Assembly (NCBI GenBank): GCA_025934355.1
Contig: JAICYF010000004.1
Coordinates: forward strand, 1-42,207
Direction: 5' to 3'
Source: Acidothermaceae bacterium
GTDB lineage: Bacteria; Actinomycetota; Actinomycetes; Acidothermales; Acidothermaceae
DNA length: 42,207 bases
Part shown: positions 18,786 through 27,601 of the stretch, one piece after another
How positions within the stretch are numbered: the first letter of the stretch is position 1
How the letters are laid out: the number at the start of each line of letters is the position of its first letter
Position numbers and translations under genes: made by a program
The notes under the pieces: model-generated
What the model was told of the DNA's origin: nothing
Database searches by the model: none
Seen by the model: the letters and a program-made list of their open reading frames with translations, nothing else

Positions 18786-19130
18786 TCAGAACTCGATGAC
18801 CGGGCGCACTTCGACTGCGCCGTCCCAGGCCGCGGGAATCTTGGCGGCGGTCGCCACCGCTTCGTCGAGATCGGCGCACTCGAGCAGGTAGAAGCCGGTC
18901 AGGGCCTCTTTCGTCTCGGCGTACGGACCGTCGCTCGTCACAACGTCGCCGCCTTTGCCACCGGTGACGCGAACAGTCGTCGCCGTGGCGGTCTGATACA
19001 GCGCGTTTCCGCCTCGGATCACCGCGGCCGCTGCCTGGCCGAATTCGTTGTACTCCTTCATGACATCGCCGTATTCGGGCAGCGTCCAGTCGACGTCACG
19101 GCTGTAAATGAGTGCGGCGTACAGCGGCAT
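18786..19130 (-). CDS. YCII-related DGPF domain protein
   Basis: 114 residues forming one ferredoxin-like YCII/DGPF domain. The signature TSDGPYAETKEALTGFYLLEC is present, where DGPF appears as DGPY, and the C-terminus is GAVEVRPVIEF. These small cytoplasmic proteins are encoded beside ECF42 sigma factors across actinobacteria and others. A regulatory or target relationship is assumed but the biochemical role is unknown. It precedes the sigma gene by 23 bp, so the two form an operon. Confidence 0.93.
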   Translation of the reverse strand: MPLYAALIYSRDVDWTLPEYGDVMKEYNEFGQAAAAVIRGGNALYQTATATTVRVTGGKGGDVVTSDGPYAETKEALTGFYLLECADLDEAVATAAKIPAAWDGAVEVRPVIEF

Positions 19131-19190
19131 GGCTTGCTCCTCCGGTGGTGGGCCGACGCCGATCGTCGGCTGTCACCTTATGTACGAACG

Positions 19191-19220
19191 GCCGCCGCCG
19201 GTATGGACAGCGGCGGCGGC
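19191..19220 (-). terminator. GC-rich hairpin after the secreted-protein gene
   Basis: Perfect 10-bp arms gccgccgccg and cggcggcggc with a 10-base loop, starting 20 bp past the stop of the 19241-19729 gene on its strand. It also lies in the leader of the DGPF gene, so it separates the two units. No T-run. Confidence 0.55.
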
Positions 19221-19240
19221 CGCCGCCACGCCGAAGGTTG

Positions 19241-19729
19241 TTACAGACCGGTCGCCGCGATCCACGGGTTCGTGGGCTGGTTGCCGAAGATGCGCACCAG
19301 CACCACCGGCGCGAGACAGTCGGTCGGAATGGTGACGCGGGCACGGATCTTCGCGTCGCCGTCGCTCCGCAGGGGCGCCGGCGGGGTAGACGCGATGTCG
19401 CCGTTCGCGCAGGCGAGGCTGGCGATGACCTGGGTCACCGGGCCGGTCGTGTTGTCATTGGGCCCACCGGTGCCGGTGATGAGAAGACCCTTGACGTCGA
19501 GCCGGAGGTCGCCGCGTGCGCTGATGCTGACCTCGTTGACCTTGCCGACTTTCCAGGGCGCCCCCGCCGCTGGAACACCGTCGATGGTGATCTTTTCCGC
19601 CGCGGGCAGCCCGACCAGCTTCTGGCTGAAGACCCTGTGGTTGTCGTCGTGCCCCCGGCTCATTGCCGTCGTCCCGGCGATGGTCGCGCCGACCACCGTC
19701 GCTGCCACGATCCCGCTCACTACGCGCAT
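19241..19729 (-). CDS. Secreted small protein, unknown function
   Basis: 162 residues with a Sec-type signal peptide (MRVVSGIVAATVVGATIAGTTA, cleavage probably near 22-25). The mature part is about 135 residues, with two cysteines near residues 106 and 138 that could pair, and a beta-rich pattern (KITIDGVP, EVSISARGDLRLDVKG, AKIRARVTIP). No family recognised. SD GGAGG lies 7 bp before ATG 19729, supporting the start. It is divergent from the CPBP protease gene across about 104 bp. Confidence 0.8.
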   Translation of the reverse strand: MRVVSGIVAATVVGATIAGTTAMSRGHDDNHRVFSQKLVGLPAAEKITIDGVPAAGAPWKVGKVNEVSISARGDLRLDVKGLLITGTGGPNDNTTGPVTQVIASLACANGDIASTPPAPLRSDGDAKIRARVTIPTDCLAPVVLVRIFGNQPTNPWIAATGL

Positions 19730-19833
19730 GCCAGACCTCCAAGTTGGTGAACCCTGTGCAATTCGCAGCCACGGCTGCGGCCTCTGGACGGTTCACTCAC
19801 GTCGGTCTCAGCAAGTCTTGTCATGATGGCTGA

Positions 19834-20646
19834 GTGAGCCTCCTCGACCGAGACGCCGCGGACACGACATCCGCGCGTGGGACGGCGTCGGCAGGCTGGC
19901 GACGCACGCTGGTCACCGAGGTTTGGATCGTCTTCGCGATCAGTCTCGGCGCGAGCGGCCTGGACGCTTTGCTCGAGCTGATCAAAGACCTGACGGTCGT
20001 CCAGCACCCGTTGAGCACGCAGCACGCGATACTCAACGGCTCCGTCACGCCCGACCGACCGTGGCTCGACCTGGCGTTCCAACTGTTCTTTATCGCGAGC
20101 GGCCTGGTGCCGGCAGCGTTGGTTGTCTACCTGCTGCACCGGTCGAAGGAGTCGCTGCGGACAATCGGCGTCGACCGCACCCGGTTGGGACGCGACCTCG
20201 GGACGGGCGCGTTGCTCGCTGCCTGCGTCGGGGGGGCGGGCATCGCGCTGTACATCGGTGCGCATGCGGCCGGCGCCAATCTAGTCGTCGTGCCGACCAC
20301 GCTCGGCCCGCACTGGTGGCGGGTGCCGGTGCTGTTGTTGTCGGCCGCGCAAAACGCCATCTACGAAGAGGTTTTGGTTAGCGGATACCTGCTACACCGG
20401 TTGCGGCAGTTCGGCTGGCACGACAACGTCTCGTTAGGCGCAAGCGCGCTACTGCGCGGCTCGTATCACCTGTACCAAGGCTTCGGCGGCTTCGTCGGCA
20501 ACATGGTGATGGGCCTCATCTTCGGGCGCGTCTATCAGCGCACCGGCCGCACGCTGCCGCTGATCGTCGCGCACGCCATCATGGACGCGGTCAGCTTCAT
20601 CGGTTACATCTACCTCGTCGGCAAGGTCTCTTGGCTGCCGCGCTAG
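19834..20646 (+). CDS. CPBP family intramembrane metalloprotease-like protein
   Basis: 270 residues with about seven hydrophobic segments. The CPBP/CAAX-protease motifs are in order: motif 1 AIYEEVLVSGYLLHRL (about 176-191), motif 2 RGSYHLYQG (about 209-217) and motif 3 IVAHAIMDAVSF. The two glutamates and two histidines are kept, but the arginine of the canonical EExxxR is serine. The family cleaves membrane substrates or prenylated proteins in eukaryotes. Bacterial roles include bacteriocin immunity and regulated proteolysis; the substrate here is unknown. GTG start at 19834, no strong SD. Confidence 0.87.
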   Translation: MSLLDRDAADTTSARGTASAGWRRTLVTEVWIVFAISLGASGLDALLELIKDLTVVQHPLSTQHAILNGSVTPDRPWLDLAFQLFFIASGLVPAALVVYLLHRSKESLRTIGVDRTRLGRDLGTGALLAACVGGAGIALYIGAHAAGANLVVVPTTLGPHWWRVPVLLLSAAQNAIYEEVLVSGYLLHRLRQFGWHDNVSLGASALLRGSYHLYQGFGGFVGNMVMGLIFGRVYQRTGRTLPLIVAHAIMDAVSFIGYIYLVGKVSWLPR

Positions 20647-20670
20647 GGGCTCTGAGTCGCGGATTAACGT

Positions 20671-20786
20671 CGCCGTTTGTCGGCACGAGCGCGACTAAGA
20701 ACCCCGCTTCCTGCCGACAATCGCGCCCCGGCGCCGTTTGTCGGCACGAGCGCGACTAAGAACCCCGCTTTCTGCCGACAATCGCG
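20671..20786. repeat. Two 55-bp direct repeats at 61-bp period, each an imperfect hairpin element
   Basis: Copies at 20671-20725 and 20732-20786 differ at one base. Each carries inverted 9-bp arms TTGTCGGCA and TGCCGACAA (20677-20685/20712-20720 and 20738-20746/20773-20781) around a 26-base loop. They lie in the 237-bp gap between convergent genes and could act as a terminator, a REP-like element or a protein-binding site. Confidence 0.9.
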
Positions 20787-20808
20787 AGGGCGTTCGCGAG
20801 CTGCGACC

Positions 20809-20910
20809 GGGAGTTGGCCAGCGCGCGGAAGGCTCGGCAAGCCGCGATCGCGGAGTCGGCCAGCGCCCGATAAGCGCTGCAACCTACGACTGGGAGTCAA
20901 GCAGCGCGCG
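20809..20910. repeat. Three degenerate repeats at 41-42 bp period overlapping the 3' end of the TIGR01777 gene
   Basis: A 19-base core (gggagtcaagcagcgcgcg and relatives) occurs at 20809-20827, 20851-20869 and 20892-20910. The third copy codes for the RALLDSQ C-terminus of the TIGR01777 protein; the other two lie beyond its stop. This looks like decayed duplication of the gene's 3' end. Confidence 0.6.
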
Positions 20911-21786
20911 AAGCGCGCCACCGAGTTCTGGATACGCGAACGTGAAGCCAGCGCCCAGCAATCGGGCGGGGAGCACCCGCTGACCGGTCACCACCGTCTC
21001 GGCGAACTCGCCCAACGCAACGCGCAACGCAGCCGCGGGTGAAATCAGCAAAGCCGGCCGGTGCACCGCTGCCGCAATTTCTCTTGTGTACTCGGCGTTT
21101 GTCACCGGGTTTGGCGCGGTGATGTTGACCGCGCCGCTCACGTCGTCCGACTTCAAAAGAAAACGGAGAGCCGAGATGTGGTCGGGCCGGGCGATCCAGC
21201 TGACGTATTGCTTGCCCGAACCGAGCCGCGCCCCGAGGCCAAGGCGAAACAGCGGCAGCACCTTGCCGAGCGCACCGCCGCGGGTGCTCAACACGATGCC
21301 GCTGCGCAGCCACACCGTGCGCACTCCGGCATCGGCGGCGGGGGTGGCCGCCGCTTCCCAGTCCTTGACGACATCAGCCAGAAAATCGTTGCCAGCAGGC
21401 GAATTCTCTTCAACGACGTGGTCGCCAGCGTCGCCGTAATAGCCCACGGCGGAACCGCTCAAGAACACTCGCGGCGGGTGCGCAAGTCGAGCAAGCGTCG
21501 TAGCGAGCAAGCTTGTCGAGCGCACTCTGCTCTCGCGGATCTCACGCTTGTAGGAGTCGGTCCAGCGATGGTCGCCGACGCCCGCGCCCGCCAGATGAAC
21601 GACGGCGTCGACTCCCTCGATCGCGGCGAGGTCAGGCCGGGTGTCAGCGGAGGGGTCCCACGACACCTCGTCGTCCGACTTTGCCGGACGACGCACAAGT
21701 CGCAGCACCTCGTCGCCCTCAGCCCGTGACACACGGGTGAACGCAGAGCCGATTAGCCCGGTGGCGCCCGAGACGAGGATGCGCAT
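20884..21786 (-). CDS. TIGR01777 family NAD(P)-binding epimerase-like protein
   Basis: 300 residues, an extended short-chain dehydrogenase fold. The N-terminal Rossmann motif is VSGATGLIGSAF (GxxGxxG). FLSGSAVGYYGDAGD carries the serine and YY of the active-site region. The segment WLRSGIVLSTRGGALGKVLPLF and the C-terminal DUF1731-like end (LLGAGFTFAYPELGGALRALL) are typical of this group. The enzymatic reaction is not established for most members. In actinobacteria it is conserved between sucB and lipB; here lipB has been moved away by a 7-kb accessory block. It follows sucB by 10 bp and is probably co-transcribed. Confidence 0.93.
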   Translation of the reverse strand: MRILVSGATGLIGSAFTRVSRAEGDEVLRLVRRPAKSDDEVSWDPSADTRPDLAAIEGVDAVVHLAGAGVGDHRWTDSYKREIRESRVRSTSLLATTLARLAHPPRVFLSGSAVGYYGDAGDHVVEENSPAGNDFLADVVKDWEAAATPAADAGVRTVWLRSGIVLSTRGGALGKVLPLFRLGLGARLGSGKQYVSWIARPDHISALRFLLKSDDVSGAVNITAPNPVTNAEYTREIAAAVHRPALLISPAAALRVALGEFAETVVTGQRVLPARLLGAGFTFAYPELGGALRALLDSQS

Positions 21787-21796
21787 CAGCGCGCCA

Positions 21797-23365
21797 TCAC
21801 AGCCCGAGGTCGGCTTCGAATCGTCCTTCTTCGAGGCGCGTCTTCACCGTCGCGAGGAAGCGCGCGGCGTCGGCGCCGTCGACCAACCGGTGGTCATACG
21901 TCAACGCGAGGTAAACCATTGAGCGGACGGCGATGGTCTCGCCCAGGTCGGGGTCGTCGATGACGACAGGTCGCTTCACAACCGCGCCCGTGCCTAGGAT
22001 GCCCACCTGCGGCGGCAGCAGGATCGGGGTGTCGAATAACGCGCCTCGACTCCCGGTGTTGGTGATGGTGAACGTGCCGCCGGACAGCTCGTCGGGGTTG
22101 ACCTGATTGGCGCGGGTGCGGCCCGCGATGTCAGCGATCTTGCGGGCCAGGCCGCCGAGGTTGAGGTCGCCCGCGTCGCGGATCACGGGGACGAGAAGTC
22201 CGCGCTCGGTGTCAACCGCGATGCCCAGATGTTCGGCGTCGTGGTAGGTGATGGTGCCGGCAGCGGTGTCGATGCTCGCGTTCACCACCGGGTGCTGCTT
22301 GAGCGCCTCGACCGTGGCGAGCGCGAAGAACGGCAGGAACGAAAGCTTCACGCCCTCGCGCGCCTCAAAGTCAGCCTTGGCGACTTCACGAAGTCGGGCC
22401 ACGCGGGTCACGTCGACCTCGACGACGGTGGTGAGTTGGGCCGCGGTCTGCAGCGACTCCACCATCCGCGACGCCAACACGCCGCGCAGCCGCGACATTT
22501 TCTCGGTGCGTCCGCGCAGGGCGCTGGCTGCGGCGGCCGTGCTCGGAACCGCCGCGGAGGCAGCCTGCGAGCCCGTCGAGGGCGCTGGCGCGGCCGATTG
22601 CTTCGCCTCTTCGGCAGCTGCGATCACGTCCTGCTTGCGGATGCGTCCGCCGACACCGGTGCCGGTGAGGCGCGAAAGGTCGACATTGTGTTCGGCGGCT
22701 AGCTTGCGGACCAACGGAGTGACGTAGGTGTCGCCGGCCTCGCTGTTCGGTGCGGCAGGAGCAGGTGCGGCGGCTGCGGCAGGTGGGGCAGCGGGCGCAG
22801 CCGCGGCAGCCGGTGCGGGCGCAGGTGCAGGTGGAGCCTGTTGGGCCTGAGGTTGCTGCGCGGGCGCGGCTTCGGCTTGCGCGGGCTCGGGTTCGGCCTC
22901 CGGCTCCGCGTCGGCTTTCGCGGGTTCGGTCGCCGGCGCCGATGCGGCTTGCGGCTGCTCGGCTTGCGGCTCTTCGGCTTGCGGTTCTTGCGGCTCCTGC
23001 GTCGGCTCGGATGCCGATTCGTCGGTGGCCTCCGCCGCGGCGGCGGGAGCTGCTTGTTCGGCCGGCGCTTCGGCTTGCGCGGGCGCCTCAGCAGCCGCGC
23101 CGCCATCACCCGCGCCGCCGCCGCCCGAACCGTCGTCAATGACCGCGAGCTCGGCGCCGACCTCGACGGTCTCGTCTTCGGCGACGCTGATCTTACTGAG
23201 CACCCCGGACGCCGGCGACGGGATCTCGGTGTCGACCTTGTCGGTGGAAACCTCGAGCAGGGGCTCGTCCGCGCTGACCTGGTCGCCCTCCTTCTTTAAC
23301 CAGCGGGTGACGGTCCCCTCGGTGACACTCTCTCCGAGGCGCGGCATCGTGACTGAGACCGGCAT
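21797..23365 (-). CDS. sucB: Dihydrolipoamide acyltransferase E2 component (SucB/DlaT type)
   Basis: 522 residues. Order: one lipoyl domain (residues 1-78, modified lysine 43 in STDKVDTE), a linker of about 140 residues made almost wholly of A, P, E and Q, an E3-binding domain ([22 protein letters not shown]), and the catalytic domain ending with [14 protein letters not shown] (His about 492, Asp about 496). It carries acyl groups between E1 and Lpd. In many actinobacteria the oxoglutarate-specific E2 is fused to E1 (Kgd/OdhA), so this protein is likely the E2 of pyruvate dehydrogenase or a shared E2, despite its usual SucB label. Mycobacterial DlaT has two lipoyl domains; one is visible here. 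It follows lpd by 56 bp. Confidence 0.95.
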   Translation of the reverse strand: MPVSVTMPRLGESVTEGTVTRWLKKEGDQVSADEPLLEVSTDKVDTEIPSPASGVLSKISVAEDETVEVGAELAVIDDGSGGGGAGDGGAAAEAPAQAEAPAEQAAPAAAAEATDESASEPTQEPQEPQAEEPQAEQPQAASAPATEPAKADAEPEAEPEPAQAEAAPAQQPQAQQAPPAPAPAPAAAAAPAAPPAAAAAPAPAAPNSEAGDTYVTPLVRKLAAEHNVDLSRLTGTGVGGRIRKQDVIAAAEEAKQSAAPAPSTGSQAASAAVPSTAAAASALRGRTEKMSRLRGVLASRMVESLQTAAQLTTVVEVDVTRVARLREVAKADFEAREGVKLSFLPFFALATVEALKQHPVVNASIDTAAGTITYHDAEHLGIAVDTERGLLVPVIRDAGDLNLGGLARKIADIAGRTRANQVNPDELSGGTFTITNTGSRGALFDTPILLPPQVGILGTGAVVKRPVVIDDPDLGETIAVRSMVYLALTYDHRLVDGADAARFLATVKTRLEEGRFEADLGL

Positions 23366-23421
23366 GGCGGTGGTGGCTCCCTGAATCGAGGGCGGCTGAT
23401 GAAGTTGGGGTGTGCTGAACC

Positions 23422-24798
23422 TCAGTCGTGCACGTGCAACGGCTTGCCCGCGAGCGCCAGGTGGGCTTCGCCGATGGCCTCGGTCTGGGTCGGGTGCGGG
23501 TGAATGAGCTGGGCGACCTCGCTGGGCAGCGCCTCCCAGTTGTAGATGAGCTGCGCTTCGGCGATGAGCTCGCCGACCCGGCCGCCCACCGCGTGGATAC
23601 CCACCACCGGACCCTCGTTGACCGCGATCACCTTGACCGCGCCCTTGGTCTTCAGGATCTGGCTGCGGCCGTTGCCCGCGAGGTCGTAGACGATCGTCTT
23701 GAGATTGTCGCCGTACTTCTCGCGCGCCTTGGCTTCGGTGAGCCCGACCGACGCGACCTCGGGGTCGGAGTAGGTGATCCGCGGGACGCCGTCGTAGTCG
23801 ATCGGCACCGGGTTGAGGCCACCGAGCCGCTCGGCCACCAAGATGCCCTCGGCGAAGCCGACGTGGGCGAGCTGCAGGGTCGGGATCAGGTCGCCGACGG
23901 CGGAGATCGTCGGAACCGACGTCTGGCAGTACTCGTCGACGACCACGAAGCCGCGCTCGAGCCGAACGCCCTGCTCCTCATAGCCGAGGGCCGCCGACAC
24001 GGGCCCGCGGCCGACGGCCACCAGCAGGTACTCGGCCTCAATGGTTTTGCCGCCCTCAAGGCTCACGACGACACCGTCGTCCGAGGTCTTGACGCTTTCG
24101 AAGCGGGCCCCGAGCTCGAAGTTGATGCCGCGACGGCGGAACGCCCGCTCGAGGAGCTTCGAGCTGTTCTCGTCTTCAAGCGGCAGCAGGTGCGGTAGCG
24201 CCTCCACGATGGTGACCTCGGCGCCAAACGACTTCCAGACGCTCGCGAACTCGACGCCGATAACGCCACCGCCGAGAACGACGACGGACGACGGGACGCG
24301 GTCAAGCCTCAGTGCGTGCTCGCTGGTGATGACCCGGTTGCCGTCGATCTCAAGCCCGGGCAGCGACTTCGATTCGGATCCGGTGGCGAGCAGCACGTGC
24401 TTGCCCTCGTAGCGCTGGCCGTCGACCTCGACCGCAGTGGGGGAGACCAGCTTCCCGGAGCCCTCGACGTACGTGATCTTGTGCGCTTTGACCAGACCCT
24501 GAAGACCCTTGTGGAGGCCGTTGACCACGCCGTCCTTGTATTTGTGAACGCCGGCGATGTCGATGCCGTCGAAGCTGGTCTGCACGCCGAACGTGGAACC
24601 CTCGCGGGCGCCGTCGGCGAGTTCGGCCGCGTGCAGCAGCGCCTTGGTCGGGATGCAGCCGCGGTGCAGACAGGTGCCGCCGACCTTGTCTCGCTCGATC
24701 AGCGCGACGCTCATGCCGAGCTCGCTCGCGCGGAACGCGGCCGCGTAACCGCCGCTTCCGCCGCCGAGGATCACGAGATCGAAGTTGCCGTTTGCCAC
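23422..24798 (-). CDS. lpdA: Dihydrolipoyl dehydrogenase (E3)
   Basis: 458 residues. Reoxidises dihydrolipoyl groups of E2 or GcvH with FAD and NAD+. It shows the FAD site ([13 protein letters not shown]), the redox disulfide [16 protein letters not shown], the second dinucleotide fold ([16 protein letters not shown]), [21 protein letters not shown] and the C-terminal base [18 protein letters not shown] start at 24798. It stands directly before sucB on the same strand, so E3 and E2 are co-expressed. Confidence 0.97.
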   Translation of the reverse strand: MANGNFDLVILGGGSGGYAAAFRASELGMSVALIERDKVGGTCLHRGCIPTKALLHAAELADGAREGSTFGVQTSFDGIDIAGVHKYKDGVVNGLHKGLQGLVKAHKITYVEGSGKLVSPTAVEVDGQRYEGKHVLLATGSESKSLPGLEIDGNRVITSEHALRLDRVPSSVVVLGGGVIGVEFASVWKSFGAEVTIVEALPHLLPLEDENSSKLLERAFRRRGINFELGARFESVKTSDDGVVVSLEGGKTIEAEYLLVAVGRGPVSAALGYEEQGVRLERGFVVVDEYCQTSVPTISAVGDLIPTLQLAHVGFAEGILVAERLGGLNPVPIDYDGVPRITYSDPEVASVGLTEAKAREKYGDNLKTIVYDLAGNGRSQILKTKGAVKVIAVNEGPVVGIHAVGGRVGELIAEAQLIYNWEALPSEVAQLIHPHPTQTEAIGEAHLALAGKPLHVHD

Positions 24799-24907
24799 CG
24801 CGTACTCCTTGGTTGCCTTGTCACCGGCCGGTTCGCCATTTCATCAGCGCATTGGATGCGGACGGCGCCTGCGGGGTCGCCGAGGCGTCTAGGTCATCTT
24901 CCCACGG

Positions 24908-25855
24908 CTATGAGAGGACTGCCCTGCGCAGGTGCTGCCACAAGAAATCGGTCGCGTCGAACGCGGTGGACGGCGGGTCGGCGCCGAGCAGATCCGCGAT
25001 AGCAGTGGACGGCGGGGTCTTACCCGGCCACTGATGTCCCGCACCATCGACGACTCGCGTGATGACTGACTGACCACCGGCGCAGGTCCAGACCGACGTC
25101 GTGAGCGGCGGCGCTTTCGACACCGTTGGTGAGTCGGCGCAGCCGTCGGCGGCGAGGAACGGCGCGATGCTGGCGGTAAGTGACTTGTACGAGACGCCCG
25201 TGCGACCTTCGGGACCGACCCCGCCGTTGATCGGGACGTGTTCATCGGCGGTGCCGTGGATCGCGACCACCGTGATCGGGTGCGGTTCGGGGCATGCGGT
25301 TCCGAGCGTGCCGGCCACGGGGCCGATACCGGCAAGCTCGCCGGGGTCGCGGCAGGCCCACGTGTAGGTCATCATCGCCCCGTTCGACATGCCGACCGCG
25401 TACACGCGCTTGGGGTCGACGCCGTCGGCCTTCTCCAGCTGCGCGACGAGCGCGTGCAGAAACCCCACGTCGTCCACGTTGTTCCGTTGTGCCTGACCGC
25501 AGCAGTTCCCGACGTTCCAGGTGGCGTGCAGTCCGTTCGGATACGCGACGACGAAACCGTCGCGGGCCGCCTCGTCGTCCCATCCGTACGCCTTCTCCGC
25601 CTGCGTGGCGGAGCCGAGCCCGCCATGCAGCATCACCACAAGTGCCGGTTTGGTCGTGGCTGTCGTCGGGTGGACGACGATCGCGGTGCGCGTGCCATCC
25701 TTCGTCGAGATCGTGACCGTGCGGTGCGTGGCTGTTGGGCTGGGTCCGGCCGACGGGCCGAACGTTTGGCGCTGGCAGCCGGCGATCGCTAGGCAAAGCG
25801 CGATCGGGAGCACCACCATGGTGACGCGGCGGATCGCGGCGCGGGTTCGGTTCAT
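24908..25855 (-). CDS. Lipoprotein esterase of the PHB depolymerase/LpqC family
   Basis: 315 residues. The signal peptide ends in a lipobox (LCLAIAGC, Cys about 27), so it is a membrane-attached lipoprotein outside the cell. The alpha/beta-hydrolase triad is visible: nucleophile in VGMSNGAMM (G-x-S-x-G), acid in HGTADEHVPI, and histidine in GAGHQWPG. The oxyanion-loop motif LVVMLHGGLGS is present. Relatives cleave polyhydroxyalkanoates, feruloyl or acetyl esters; the substrate cannot be assigned. It lies 45 bp after pepA and 109 bp before lpdA on the same strand. Confidence 0.9.
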   Translation of the reverse strand: MNRTRAAIRRVTMVVLPIALCLAIAGCQRQTFGPSAGPSPTATHRTVTISTKDGTRTAIVVHPTTATTKPALVVMLHGGLGSATQAEKAYGWDDEAARDGFVVAYPNGLHATWNVGNCCGQAQRNNVDDVGFLHALVAQLEKADGVDPKRVYAVGMSNGAMMTYTWACRDPGELAGIGPVAGTLGTACPEPHPITVVAIHGTADEHVPINGGVGPEGRTGVSYKSLTASIAPFLAADGCADSPTVSKAPPLTTSVWTCAGGQSVITRVVDGAGHQWPGKTPPSTAIADLLGADPPSTAFDATDFLWQHLRRAVLS

Positions 25856-25900
25856 GCCGCCAACATCGGCCCCGATTGTTCGAGGCGGGTAAGGCGCGCG

Positions 25901-27427
25901 CTAGCCGGATGCGAGGTCTTCGGCCAGCTGCACGAAGGTGGCGACCGCGGCGCCGGTGCCGCCCTTCGGCGTGTAGCCGTACGGGTCGCCCTGGTTGAAC
26001 GCCGGGCCGGCGATGTCGAGGTGCGCCCACGGGATCGGCTGGCCGTTGTCCTGTTTTCCGACGAAGTCCTGCAAGAAGGTGCCGGCGACGAGCATGCCGC
26101 CGAAGCTGTCGCCGATGTTGGCGATGTCGGCCACCTGCGAGTCGAGCGACTTACGCAGCTCCGGCGGCAACGGCATCGGCCACATCTGCTCGCCGGCTCG
26201 CTTGGCCGCGTCGACCACGGAGCTGCGCAGCCTGTCGTCGTTGCCCATCACCCCAGACGTGCGGGCACCCAGGGCCACCAGCTGCGCGCCGGTGAGGGTG
26301 GCGGCGTCGATGAGCAGGTCGGGCTGCTCTTCGCTCGCGCGTACGAGCGCGTCGGCGAGCACGAGTCGGCCCTCGGCGTCGGTGTTGAGCACCTCGACCG
26401 TCTTTCCGCCATAAATGGTGAGGACGTCGGACGGCCGTTGCGCCGCGCCTGACGGCATGTTCTCAGCAAGCGGCGCCCATGCGGTGACGTTGACTCGAAG
26501 CTTGAGCTGCGCGATTGCGATCGTTGCCAGGACGACGGCGGCGGCGCCGCCCATGTCGGACTTCATCCAGTCCATCGACGCGGTGGGCTTGAGGGAGAGG
26601 CCGCCGGAGTCGAACGTGATGCCTTTGCCGATCAGGGCAATTGTCTTCTTGGCTCGGGGGTGGCGGTATTCGAGGCGCACGAGTCGTGGTGGGTTGACGG
26701 AACCTTGGCCGACGCCGATGACGCCGCCGAAACCGCTTCTCTTCAGTTGGCGTTCGTCGAGAATCTCGATGTCGAGATTGTTTTCTTCGGCGAGTTTCGC
26801 CGCGAAGTCGGCGAACTCCTTGGGGTGCAGGTCGGACGGCGGGGTGTTGACCAGGTCGCGCACCGCGCAAACAGCATCGGCGACGATTTGCGCCCGGGCA
26901 AGGGCTTTTCTCGCCTCGGCCGACCGCGCGTCGTCGACGACGATCGAGATGGCGGCGACCGGGTCGCGGTGGTCGGCCTTCGAGGCGTTGCGGTAGCGGT
27001 GATAGGCGTACGCGCCAAGCAGCGCGCCTTCGGCGATCGGTCGAATGCCTTGGCTGCCGCTCGTCGGCAACGTGAGGGCGACGTGGTTTGCGCCGGCGAG
27101 TGCGCGCAGGGCGACGCCGGCCGCGCGGCGGATCTGCTCAGGGTCGAGGTTGGCGCGTCGGGTGCGGGGCGCGTCACCGAGCCCCACAGCGAGGATGACG
27201 GGCGCGCCGGTCGCGCCGAAGGTGGCGATGCGGTGATGCTCGCCAGCCTTGCCGGTCGCGCCGAGCTGGGCCAGCGTCTCGGCCAGGCGGCCGTCGAGGG
27301 CGGCGTCGATGTTTTCCGCGCCCGGAGCGAGCGCTGCCGCGCCGTCCGCAGCTCGCATGACGCCGATGACCACCGCATCAGCGTCGATTCGGGCAGGGTC
27401 GGCTCGCCTCAAGGAGATCTCGCTCAC
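25901..27427 (-). CDS. pepA: Leucyl aminopeptidase (M17)
   Basis: 508 residues, the usual size for PepA. A cytosolic two-metal aminopeptidase that frees N-terminal residues. The metal and catalytic motifs IGKGITFDSGGLSLK and NTDAEGRLVLADAL are intact, and the C-terminal WAHLDIAGPAF is present. The N-terminal macro-like domain (about 1-170) is also there. GTG start at 27427 without a strong SD. It is the first gene of the minus-strand run pepA-esterase-lpd-sucB-TIGR01777 and is divergent from gcvT. Confidence 0.95.
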   Translation of the reverse strand: MSEISLRRADPARIDADAVVIGVMRAADGAAALAPGAENIDAALDGRLAETLAQLGATGKAGEHHRIATFGATGAPVILAVGLGDAPRTRRANLDPEQIRRAAGVALRALAGANHVALTLPTSGSQGIRPIAEGALLGAYAYHRYRNASKADHRDPVAAISIVVDDARSAEARKALARAQIVADAVCAVRDLVNTPPSDLHPKEFADFAAKLAEENNLDIEILDERQLKRSGFGGVIGVGQGSVNPPRLVRLEYRHPRAKKTIALIGKGITFDSGGLSLKPTASMDWMKSDMGGAAAVVLATIAIAQLKLRVNVTAWAPLAENMPSGAAQRPSDVLTIYGGKTVEVLNTDAEGRLVLADALVRASEEQPDLLIDAATLTGAQLVALGARTSGVMGNDDRLRSSVVDAAKRAGEQMWPMPLPPELRKSLDSQVADIANIGDSFGGMLVAGTFLQDFVGKQDNGQPIPWAHLDIAGPAFNQGDPYGYTPKGGTGAAVATFVQLAEDLASG

Positions 27428-27545
27428 GCTCCGGATGCTATCCGCAGCCGGTGTGTGACAACCCTGCGACGCGAGCCGCCGTTCGGTGCGGGCGTGGTCT
27501 GCGCTGCCCGCTTGGCGTGACGCGATTGCCAGCGCTGTGGAAAAA

Positions 27546-27562
27546 CGCGTTCACTGAACGCG
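27546..27562. promoter_or_regulatory. Perfect 17-bp palindrome upstream of gcvT (operator-like)
   Basis: CGCGTTCA-C-TGAACGCG, 8-bp arms with one central base, ends 39 bp before the gcvT start and lies in the pepA/gcvT divergent spacer. It has the form of a dimeric repressor site. No glycine riboswitch is visible in the same spacer. Confidence 0.55.
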
Positions 27563-27601
27563 GCATCGAGCCCGCCCGGCCCAGGCGGTAGCGTCCCGGC
27601 C

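Noticed and set aside
27428-27601. Glycine riboswitch upstream of gcvT
   Set aside because: No conserved glycine aptamer cores were recognisable in the 174-bp spacer; only the short palindrome stands out.
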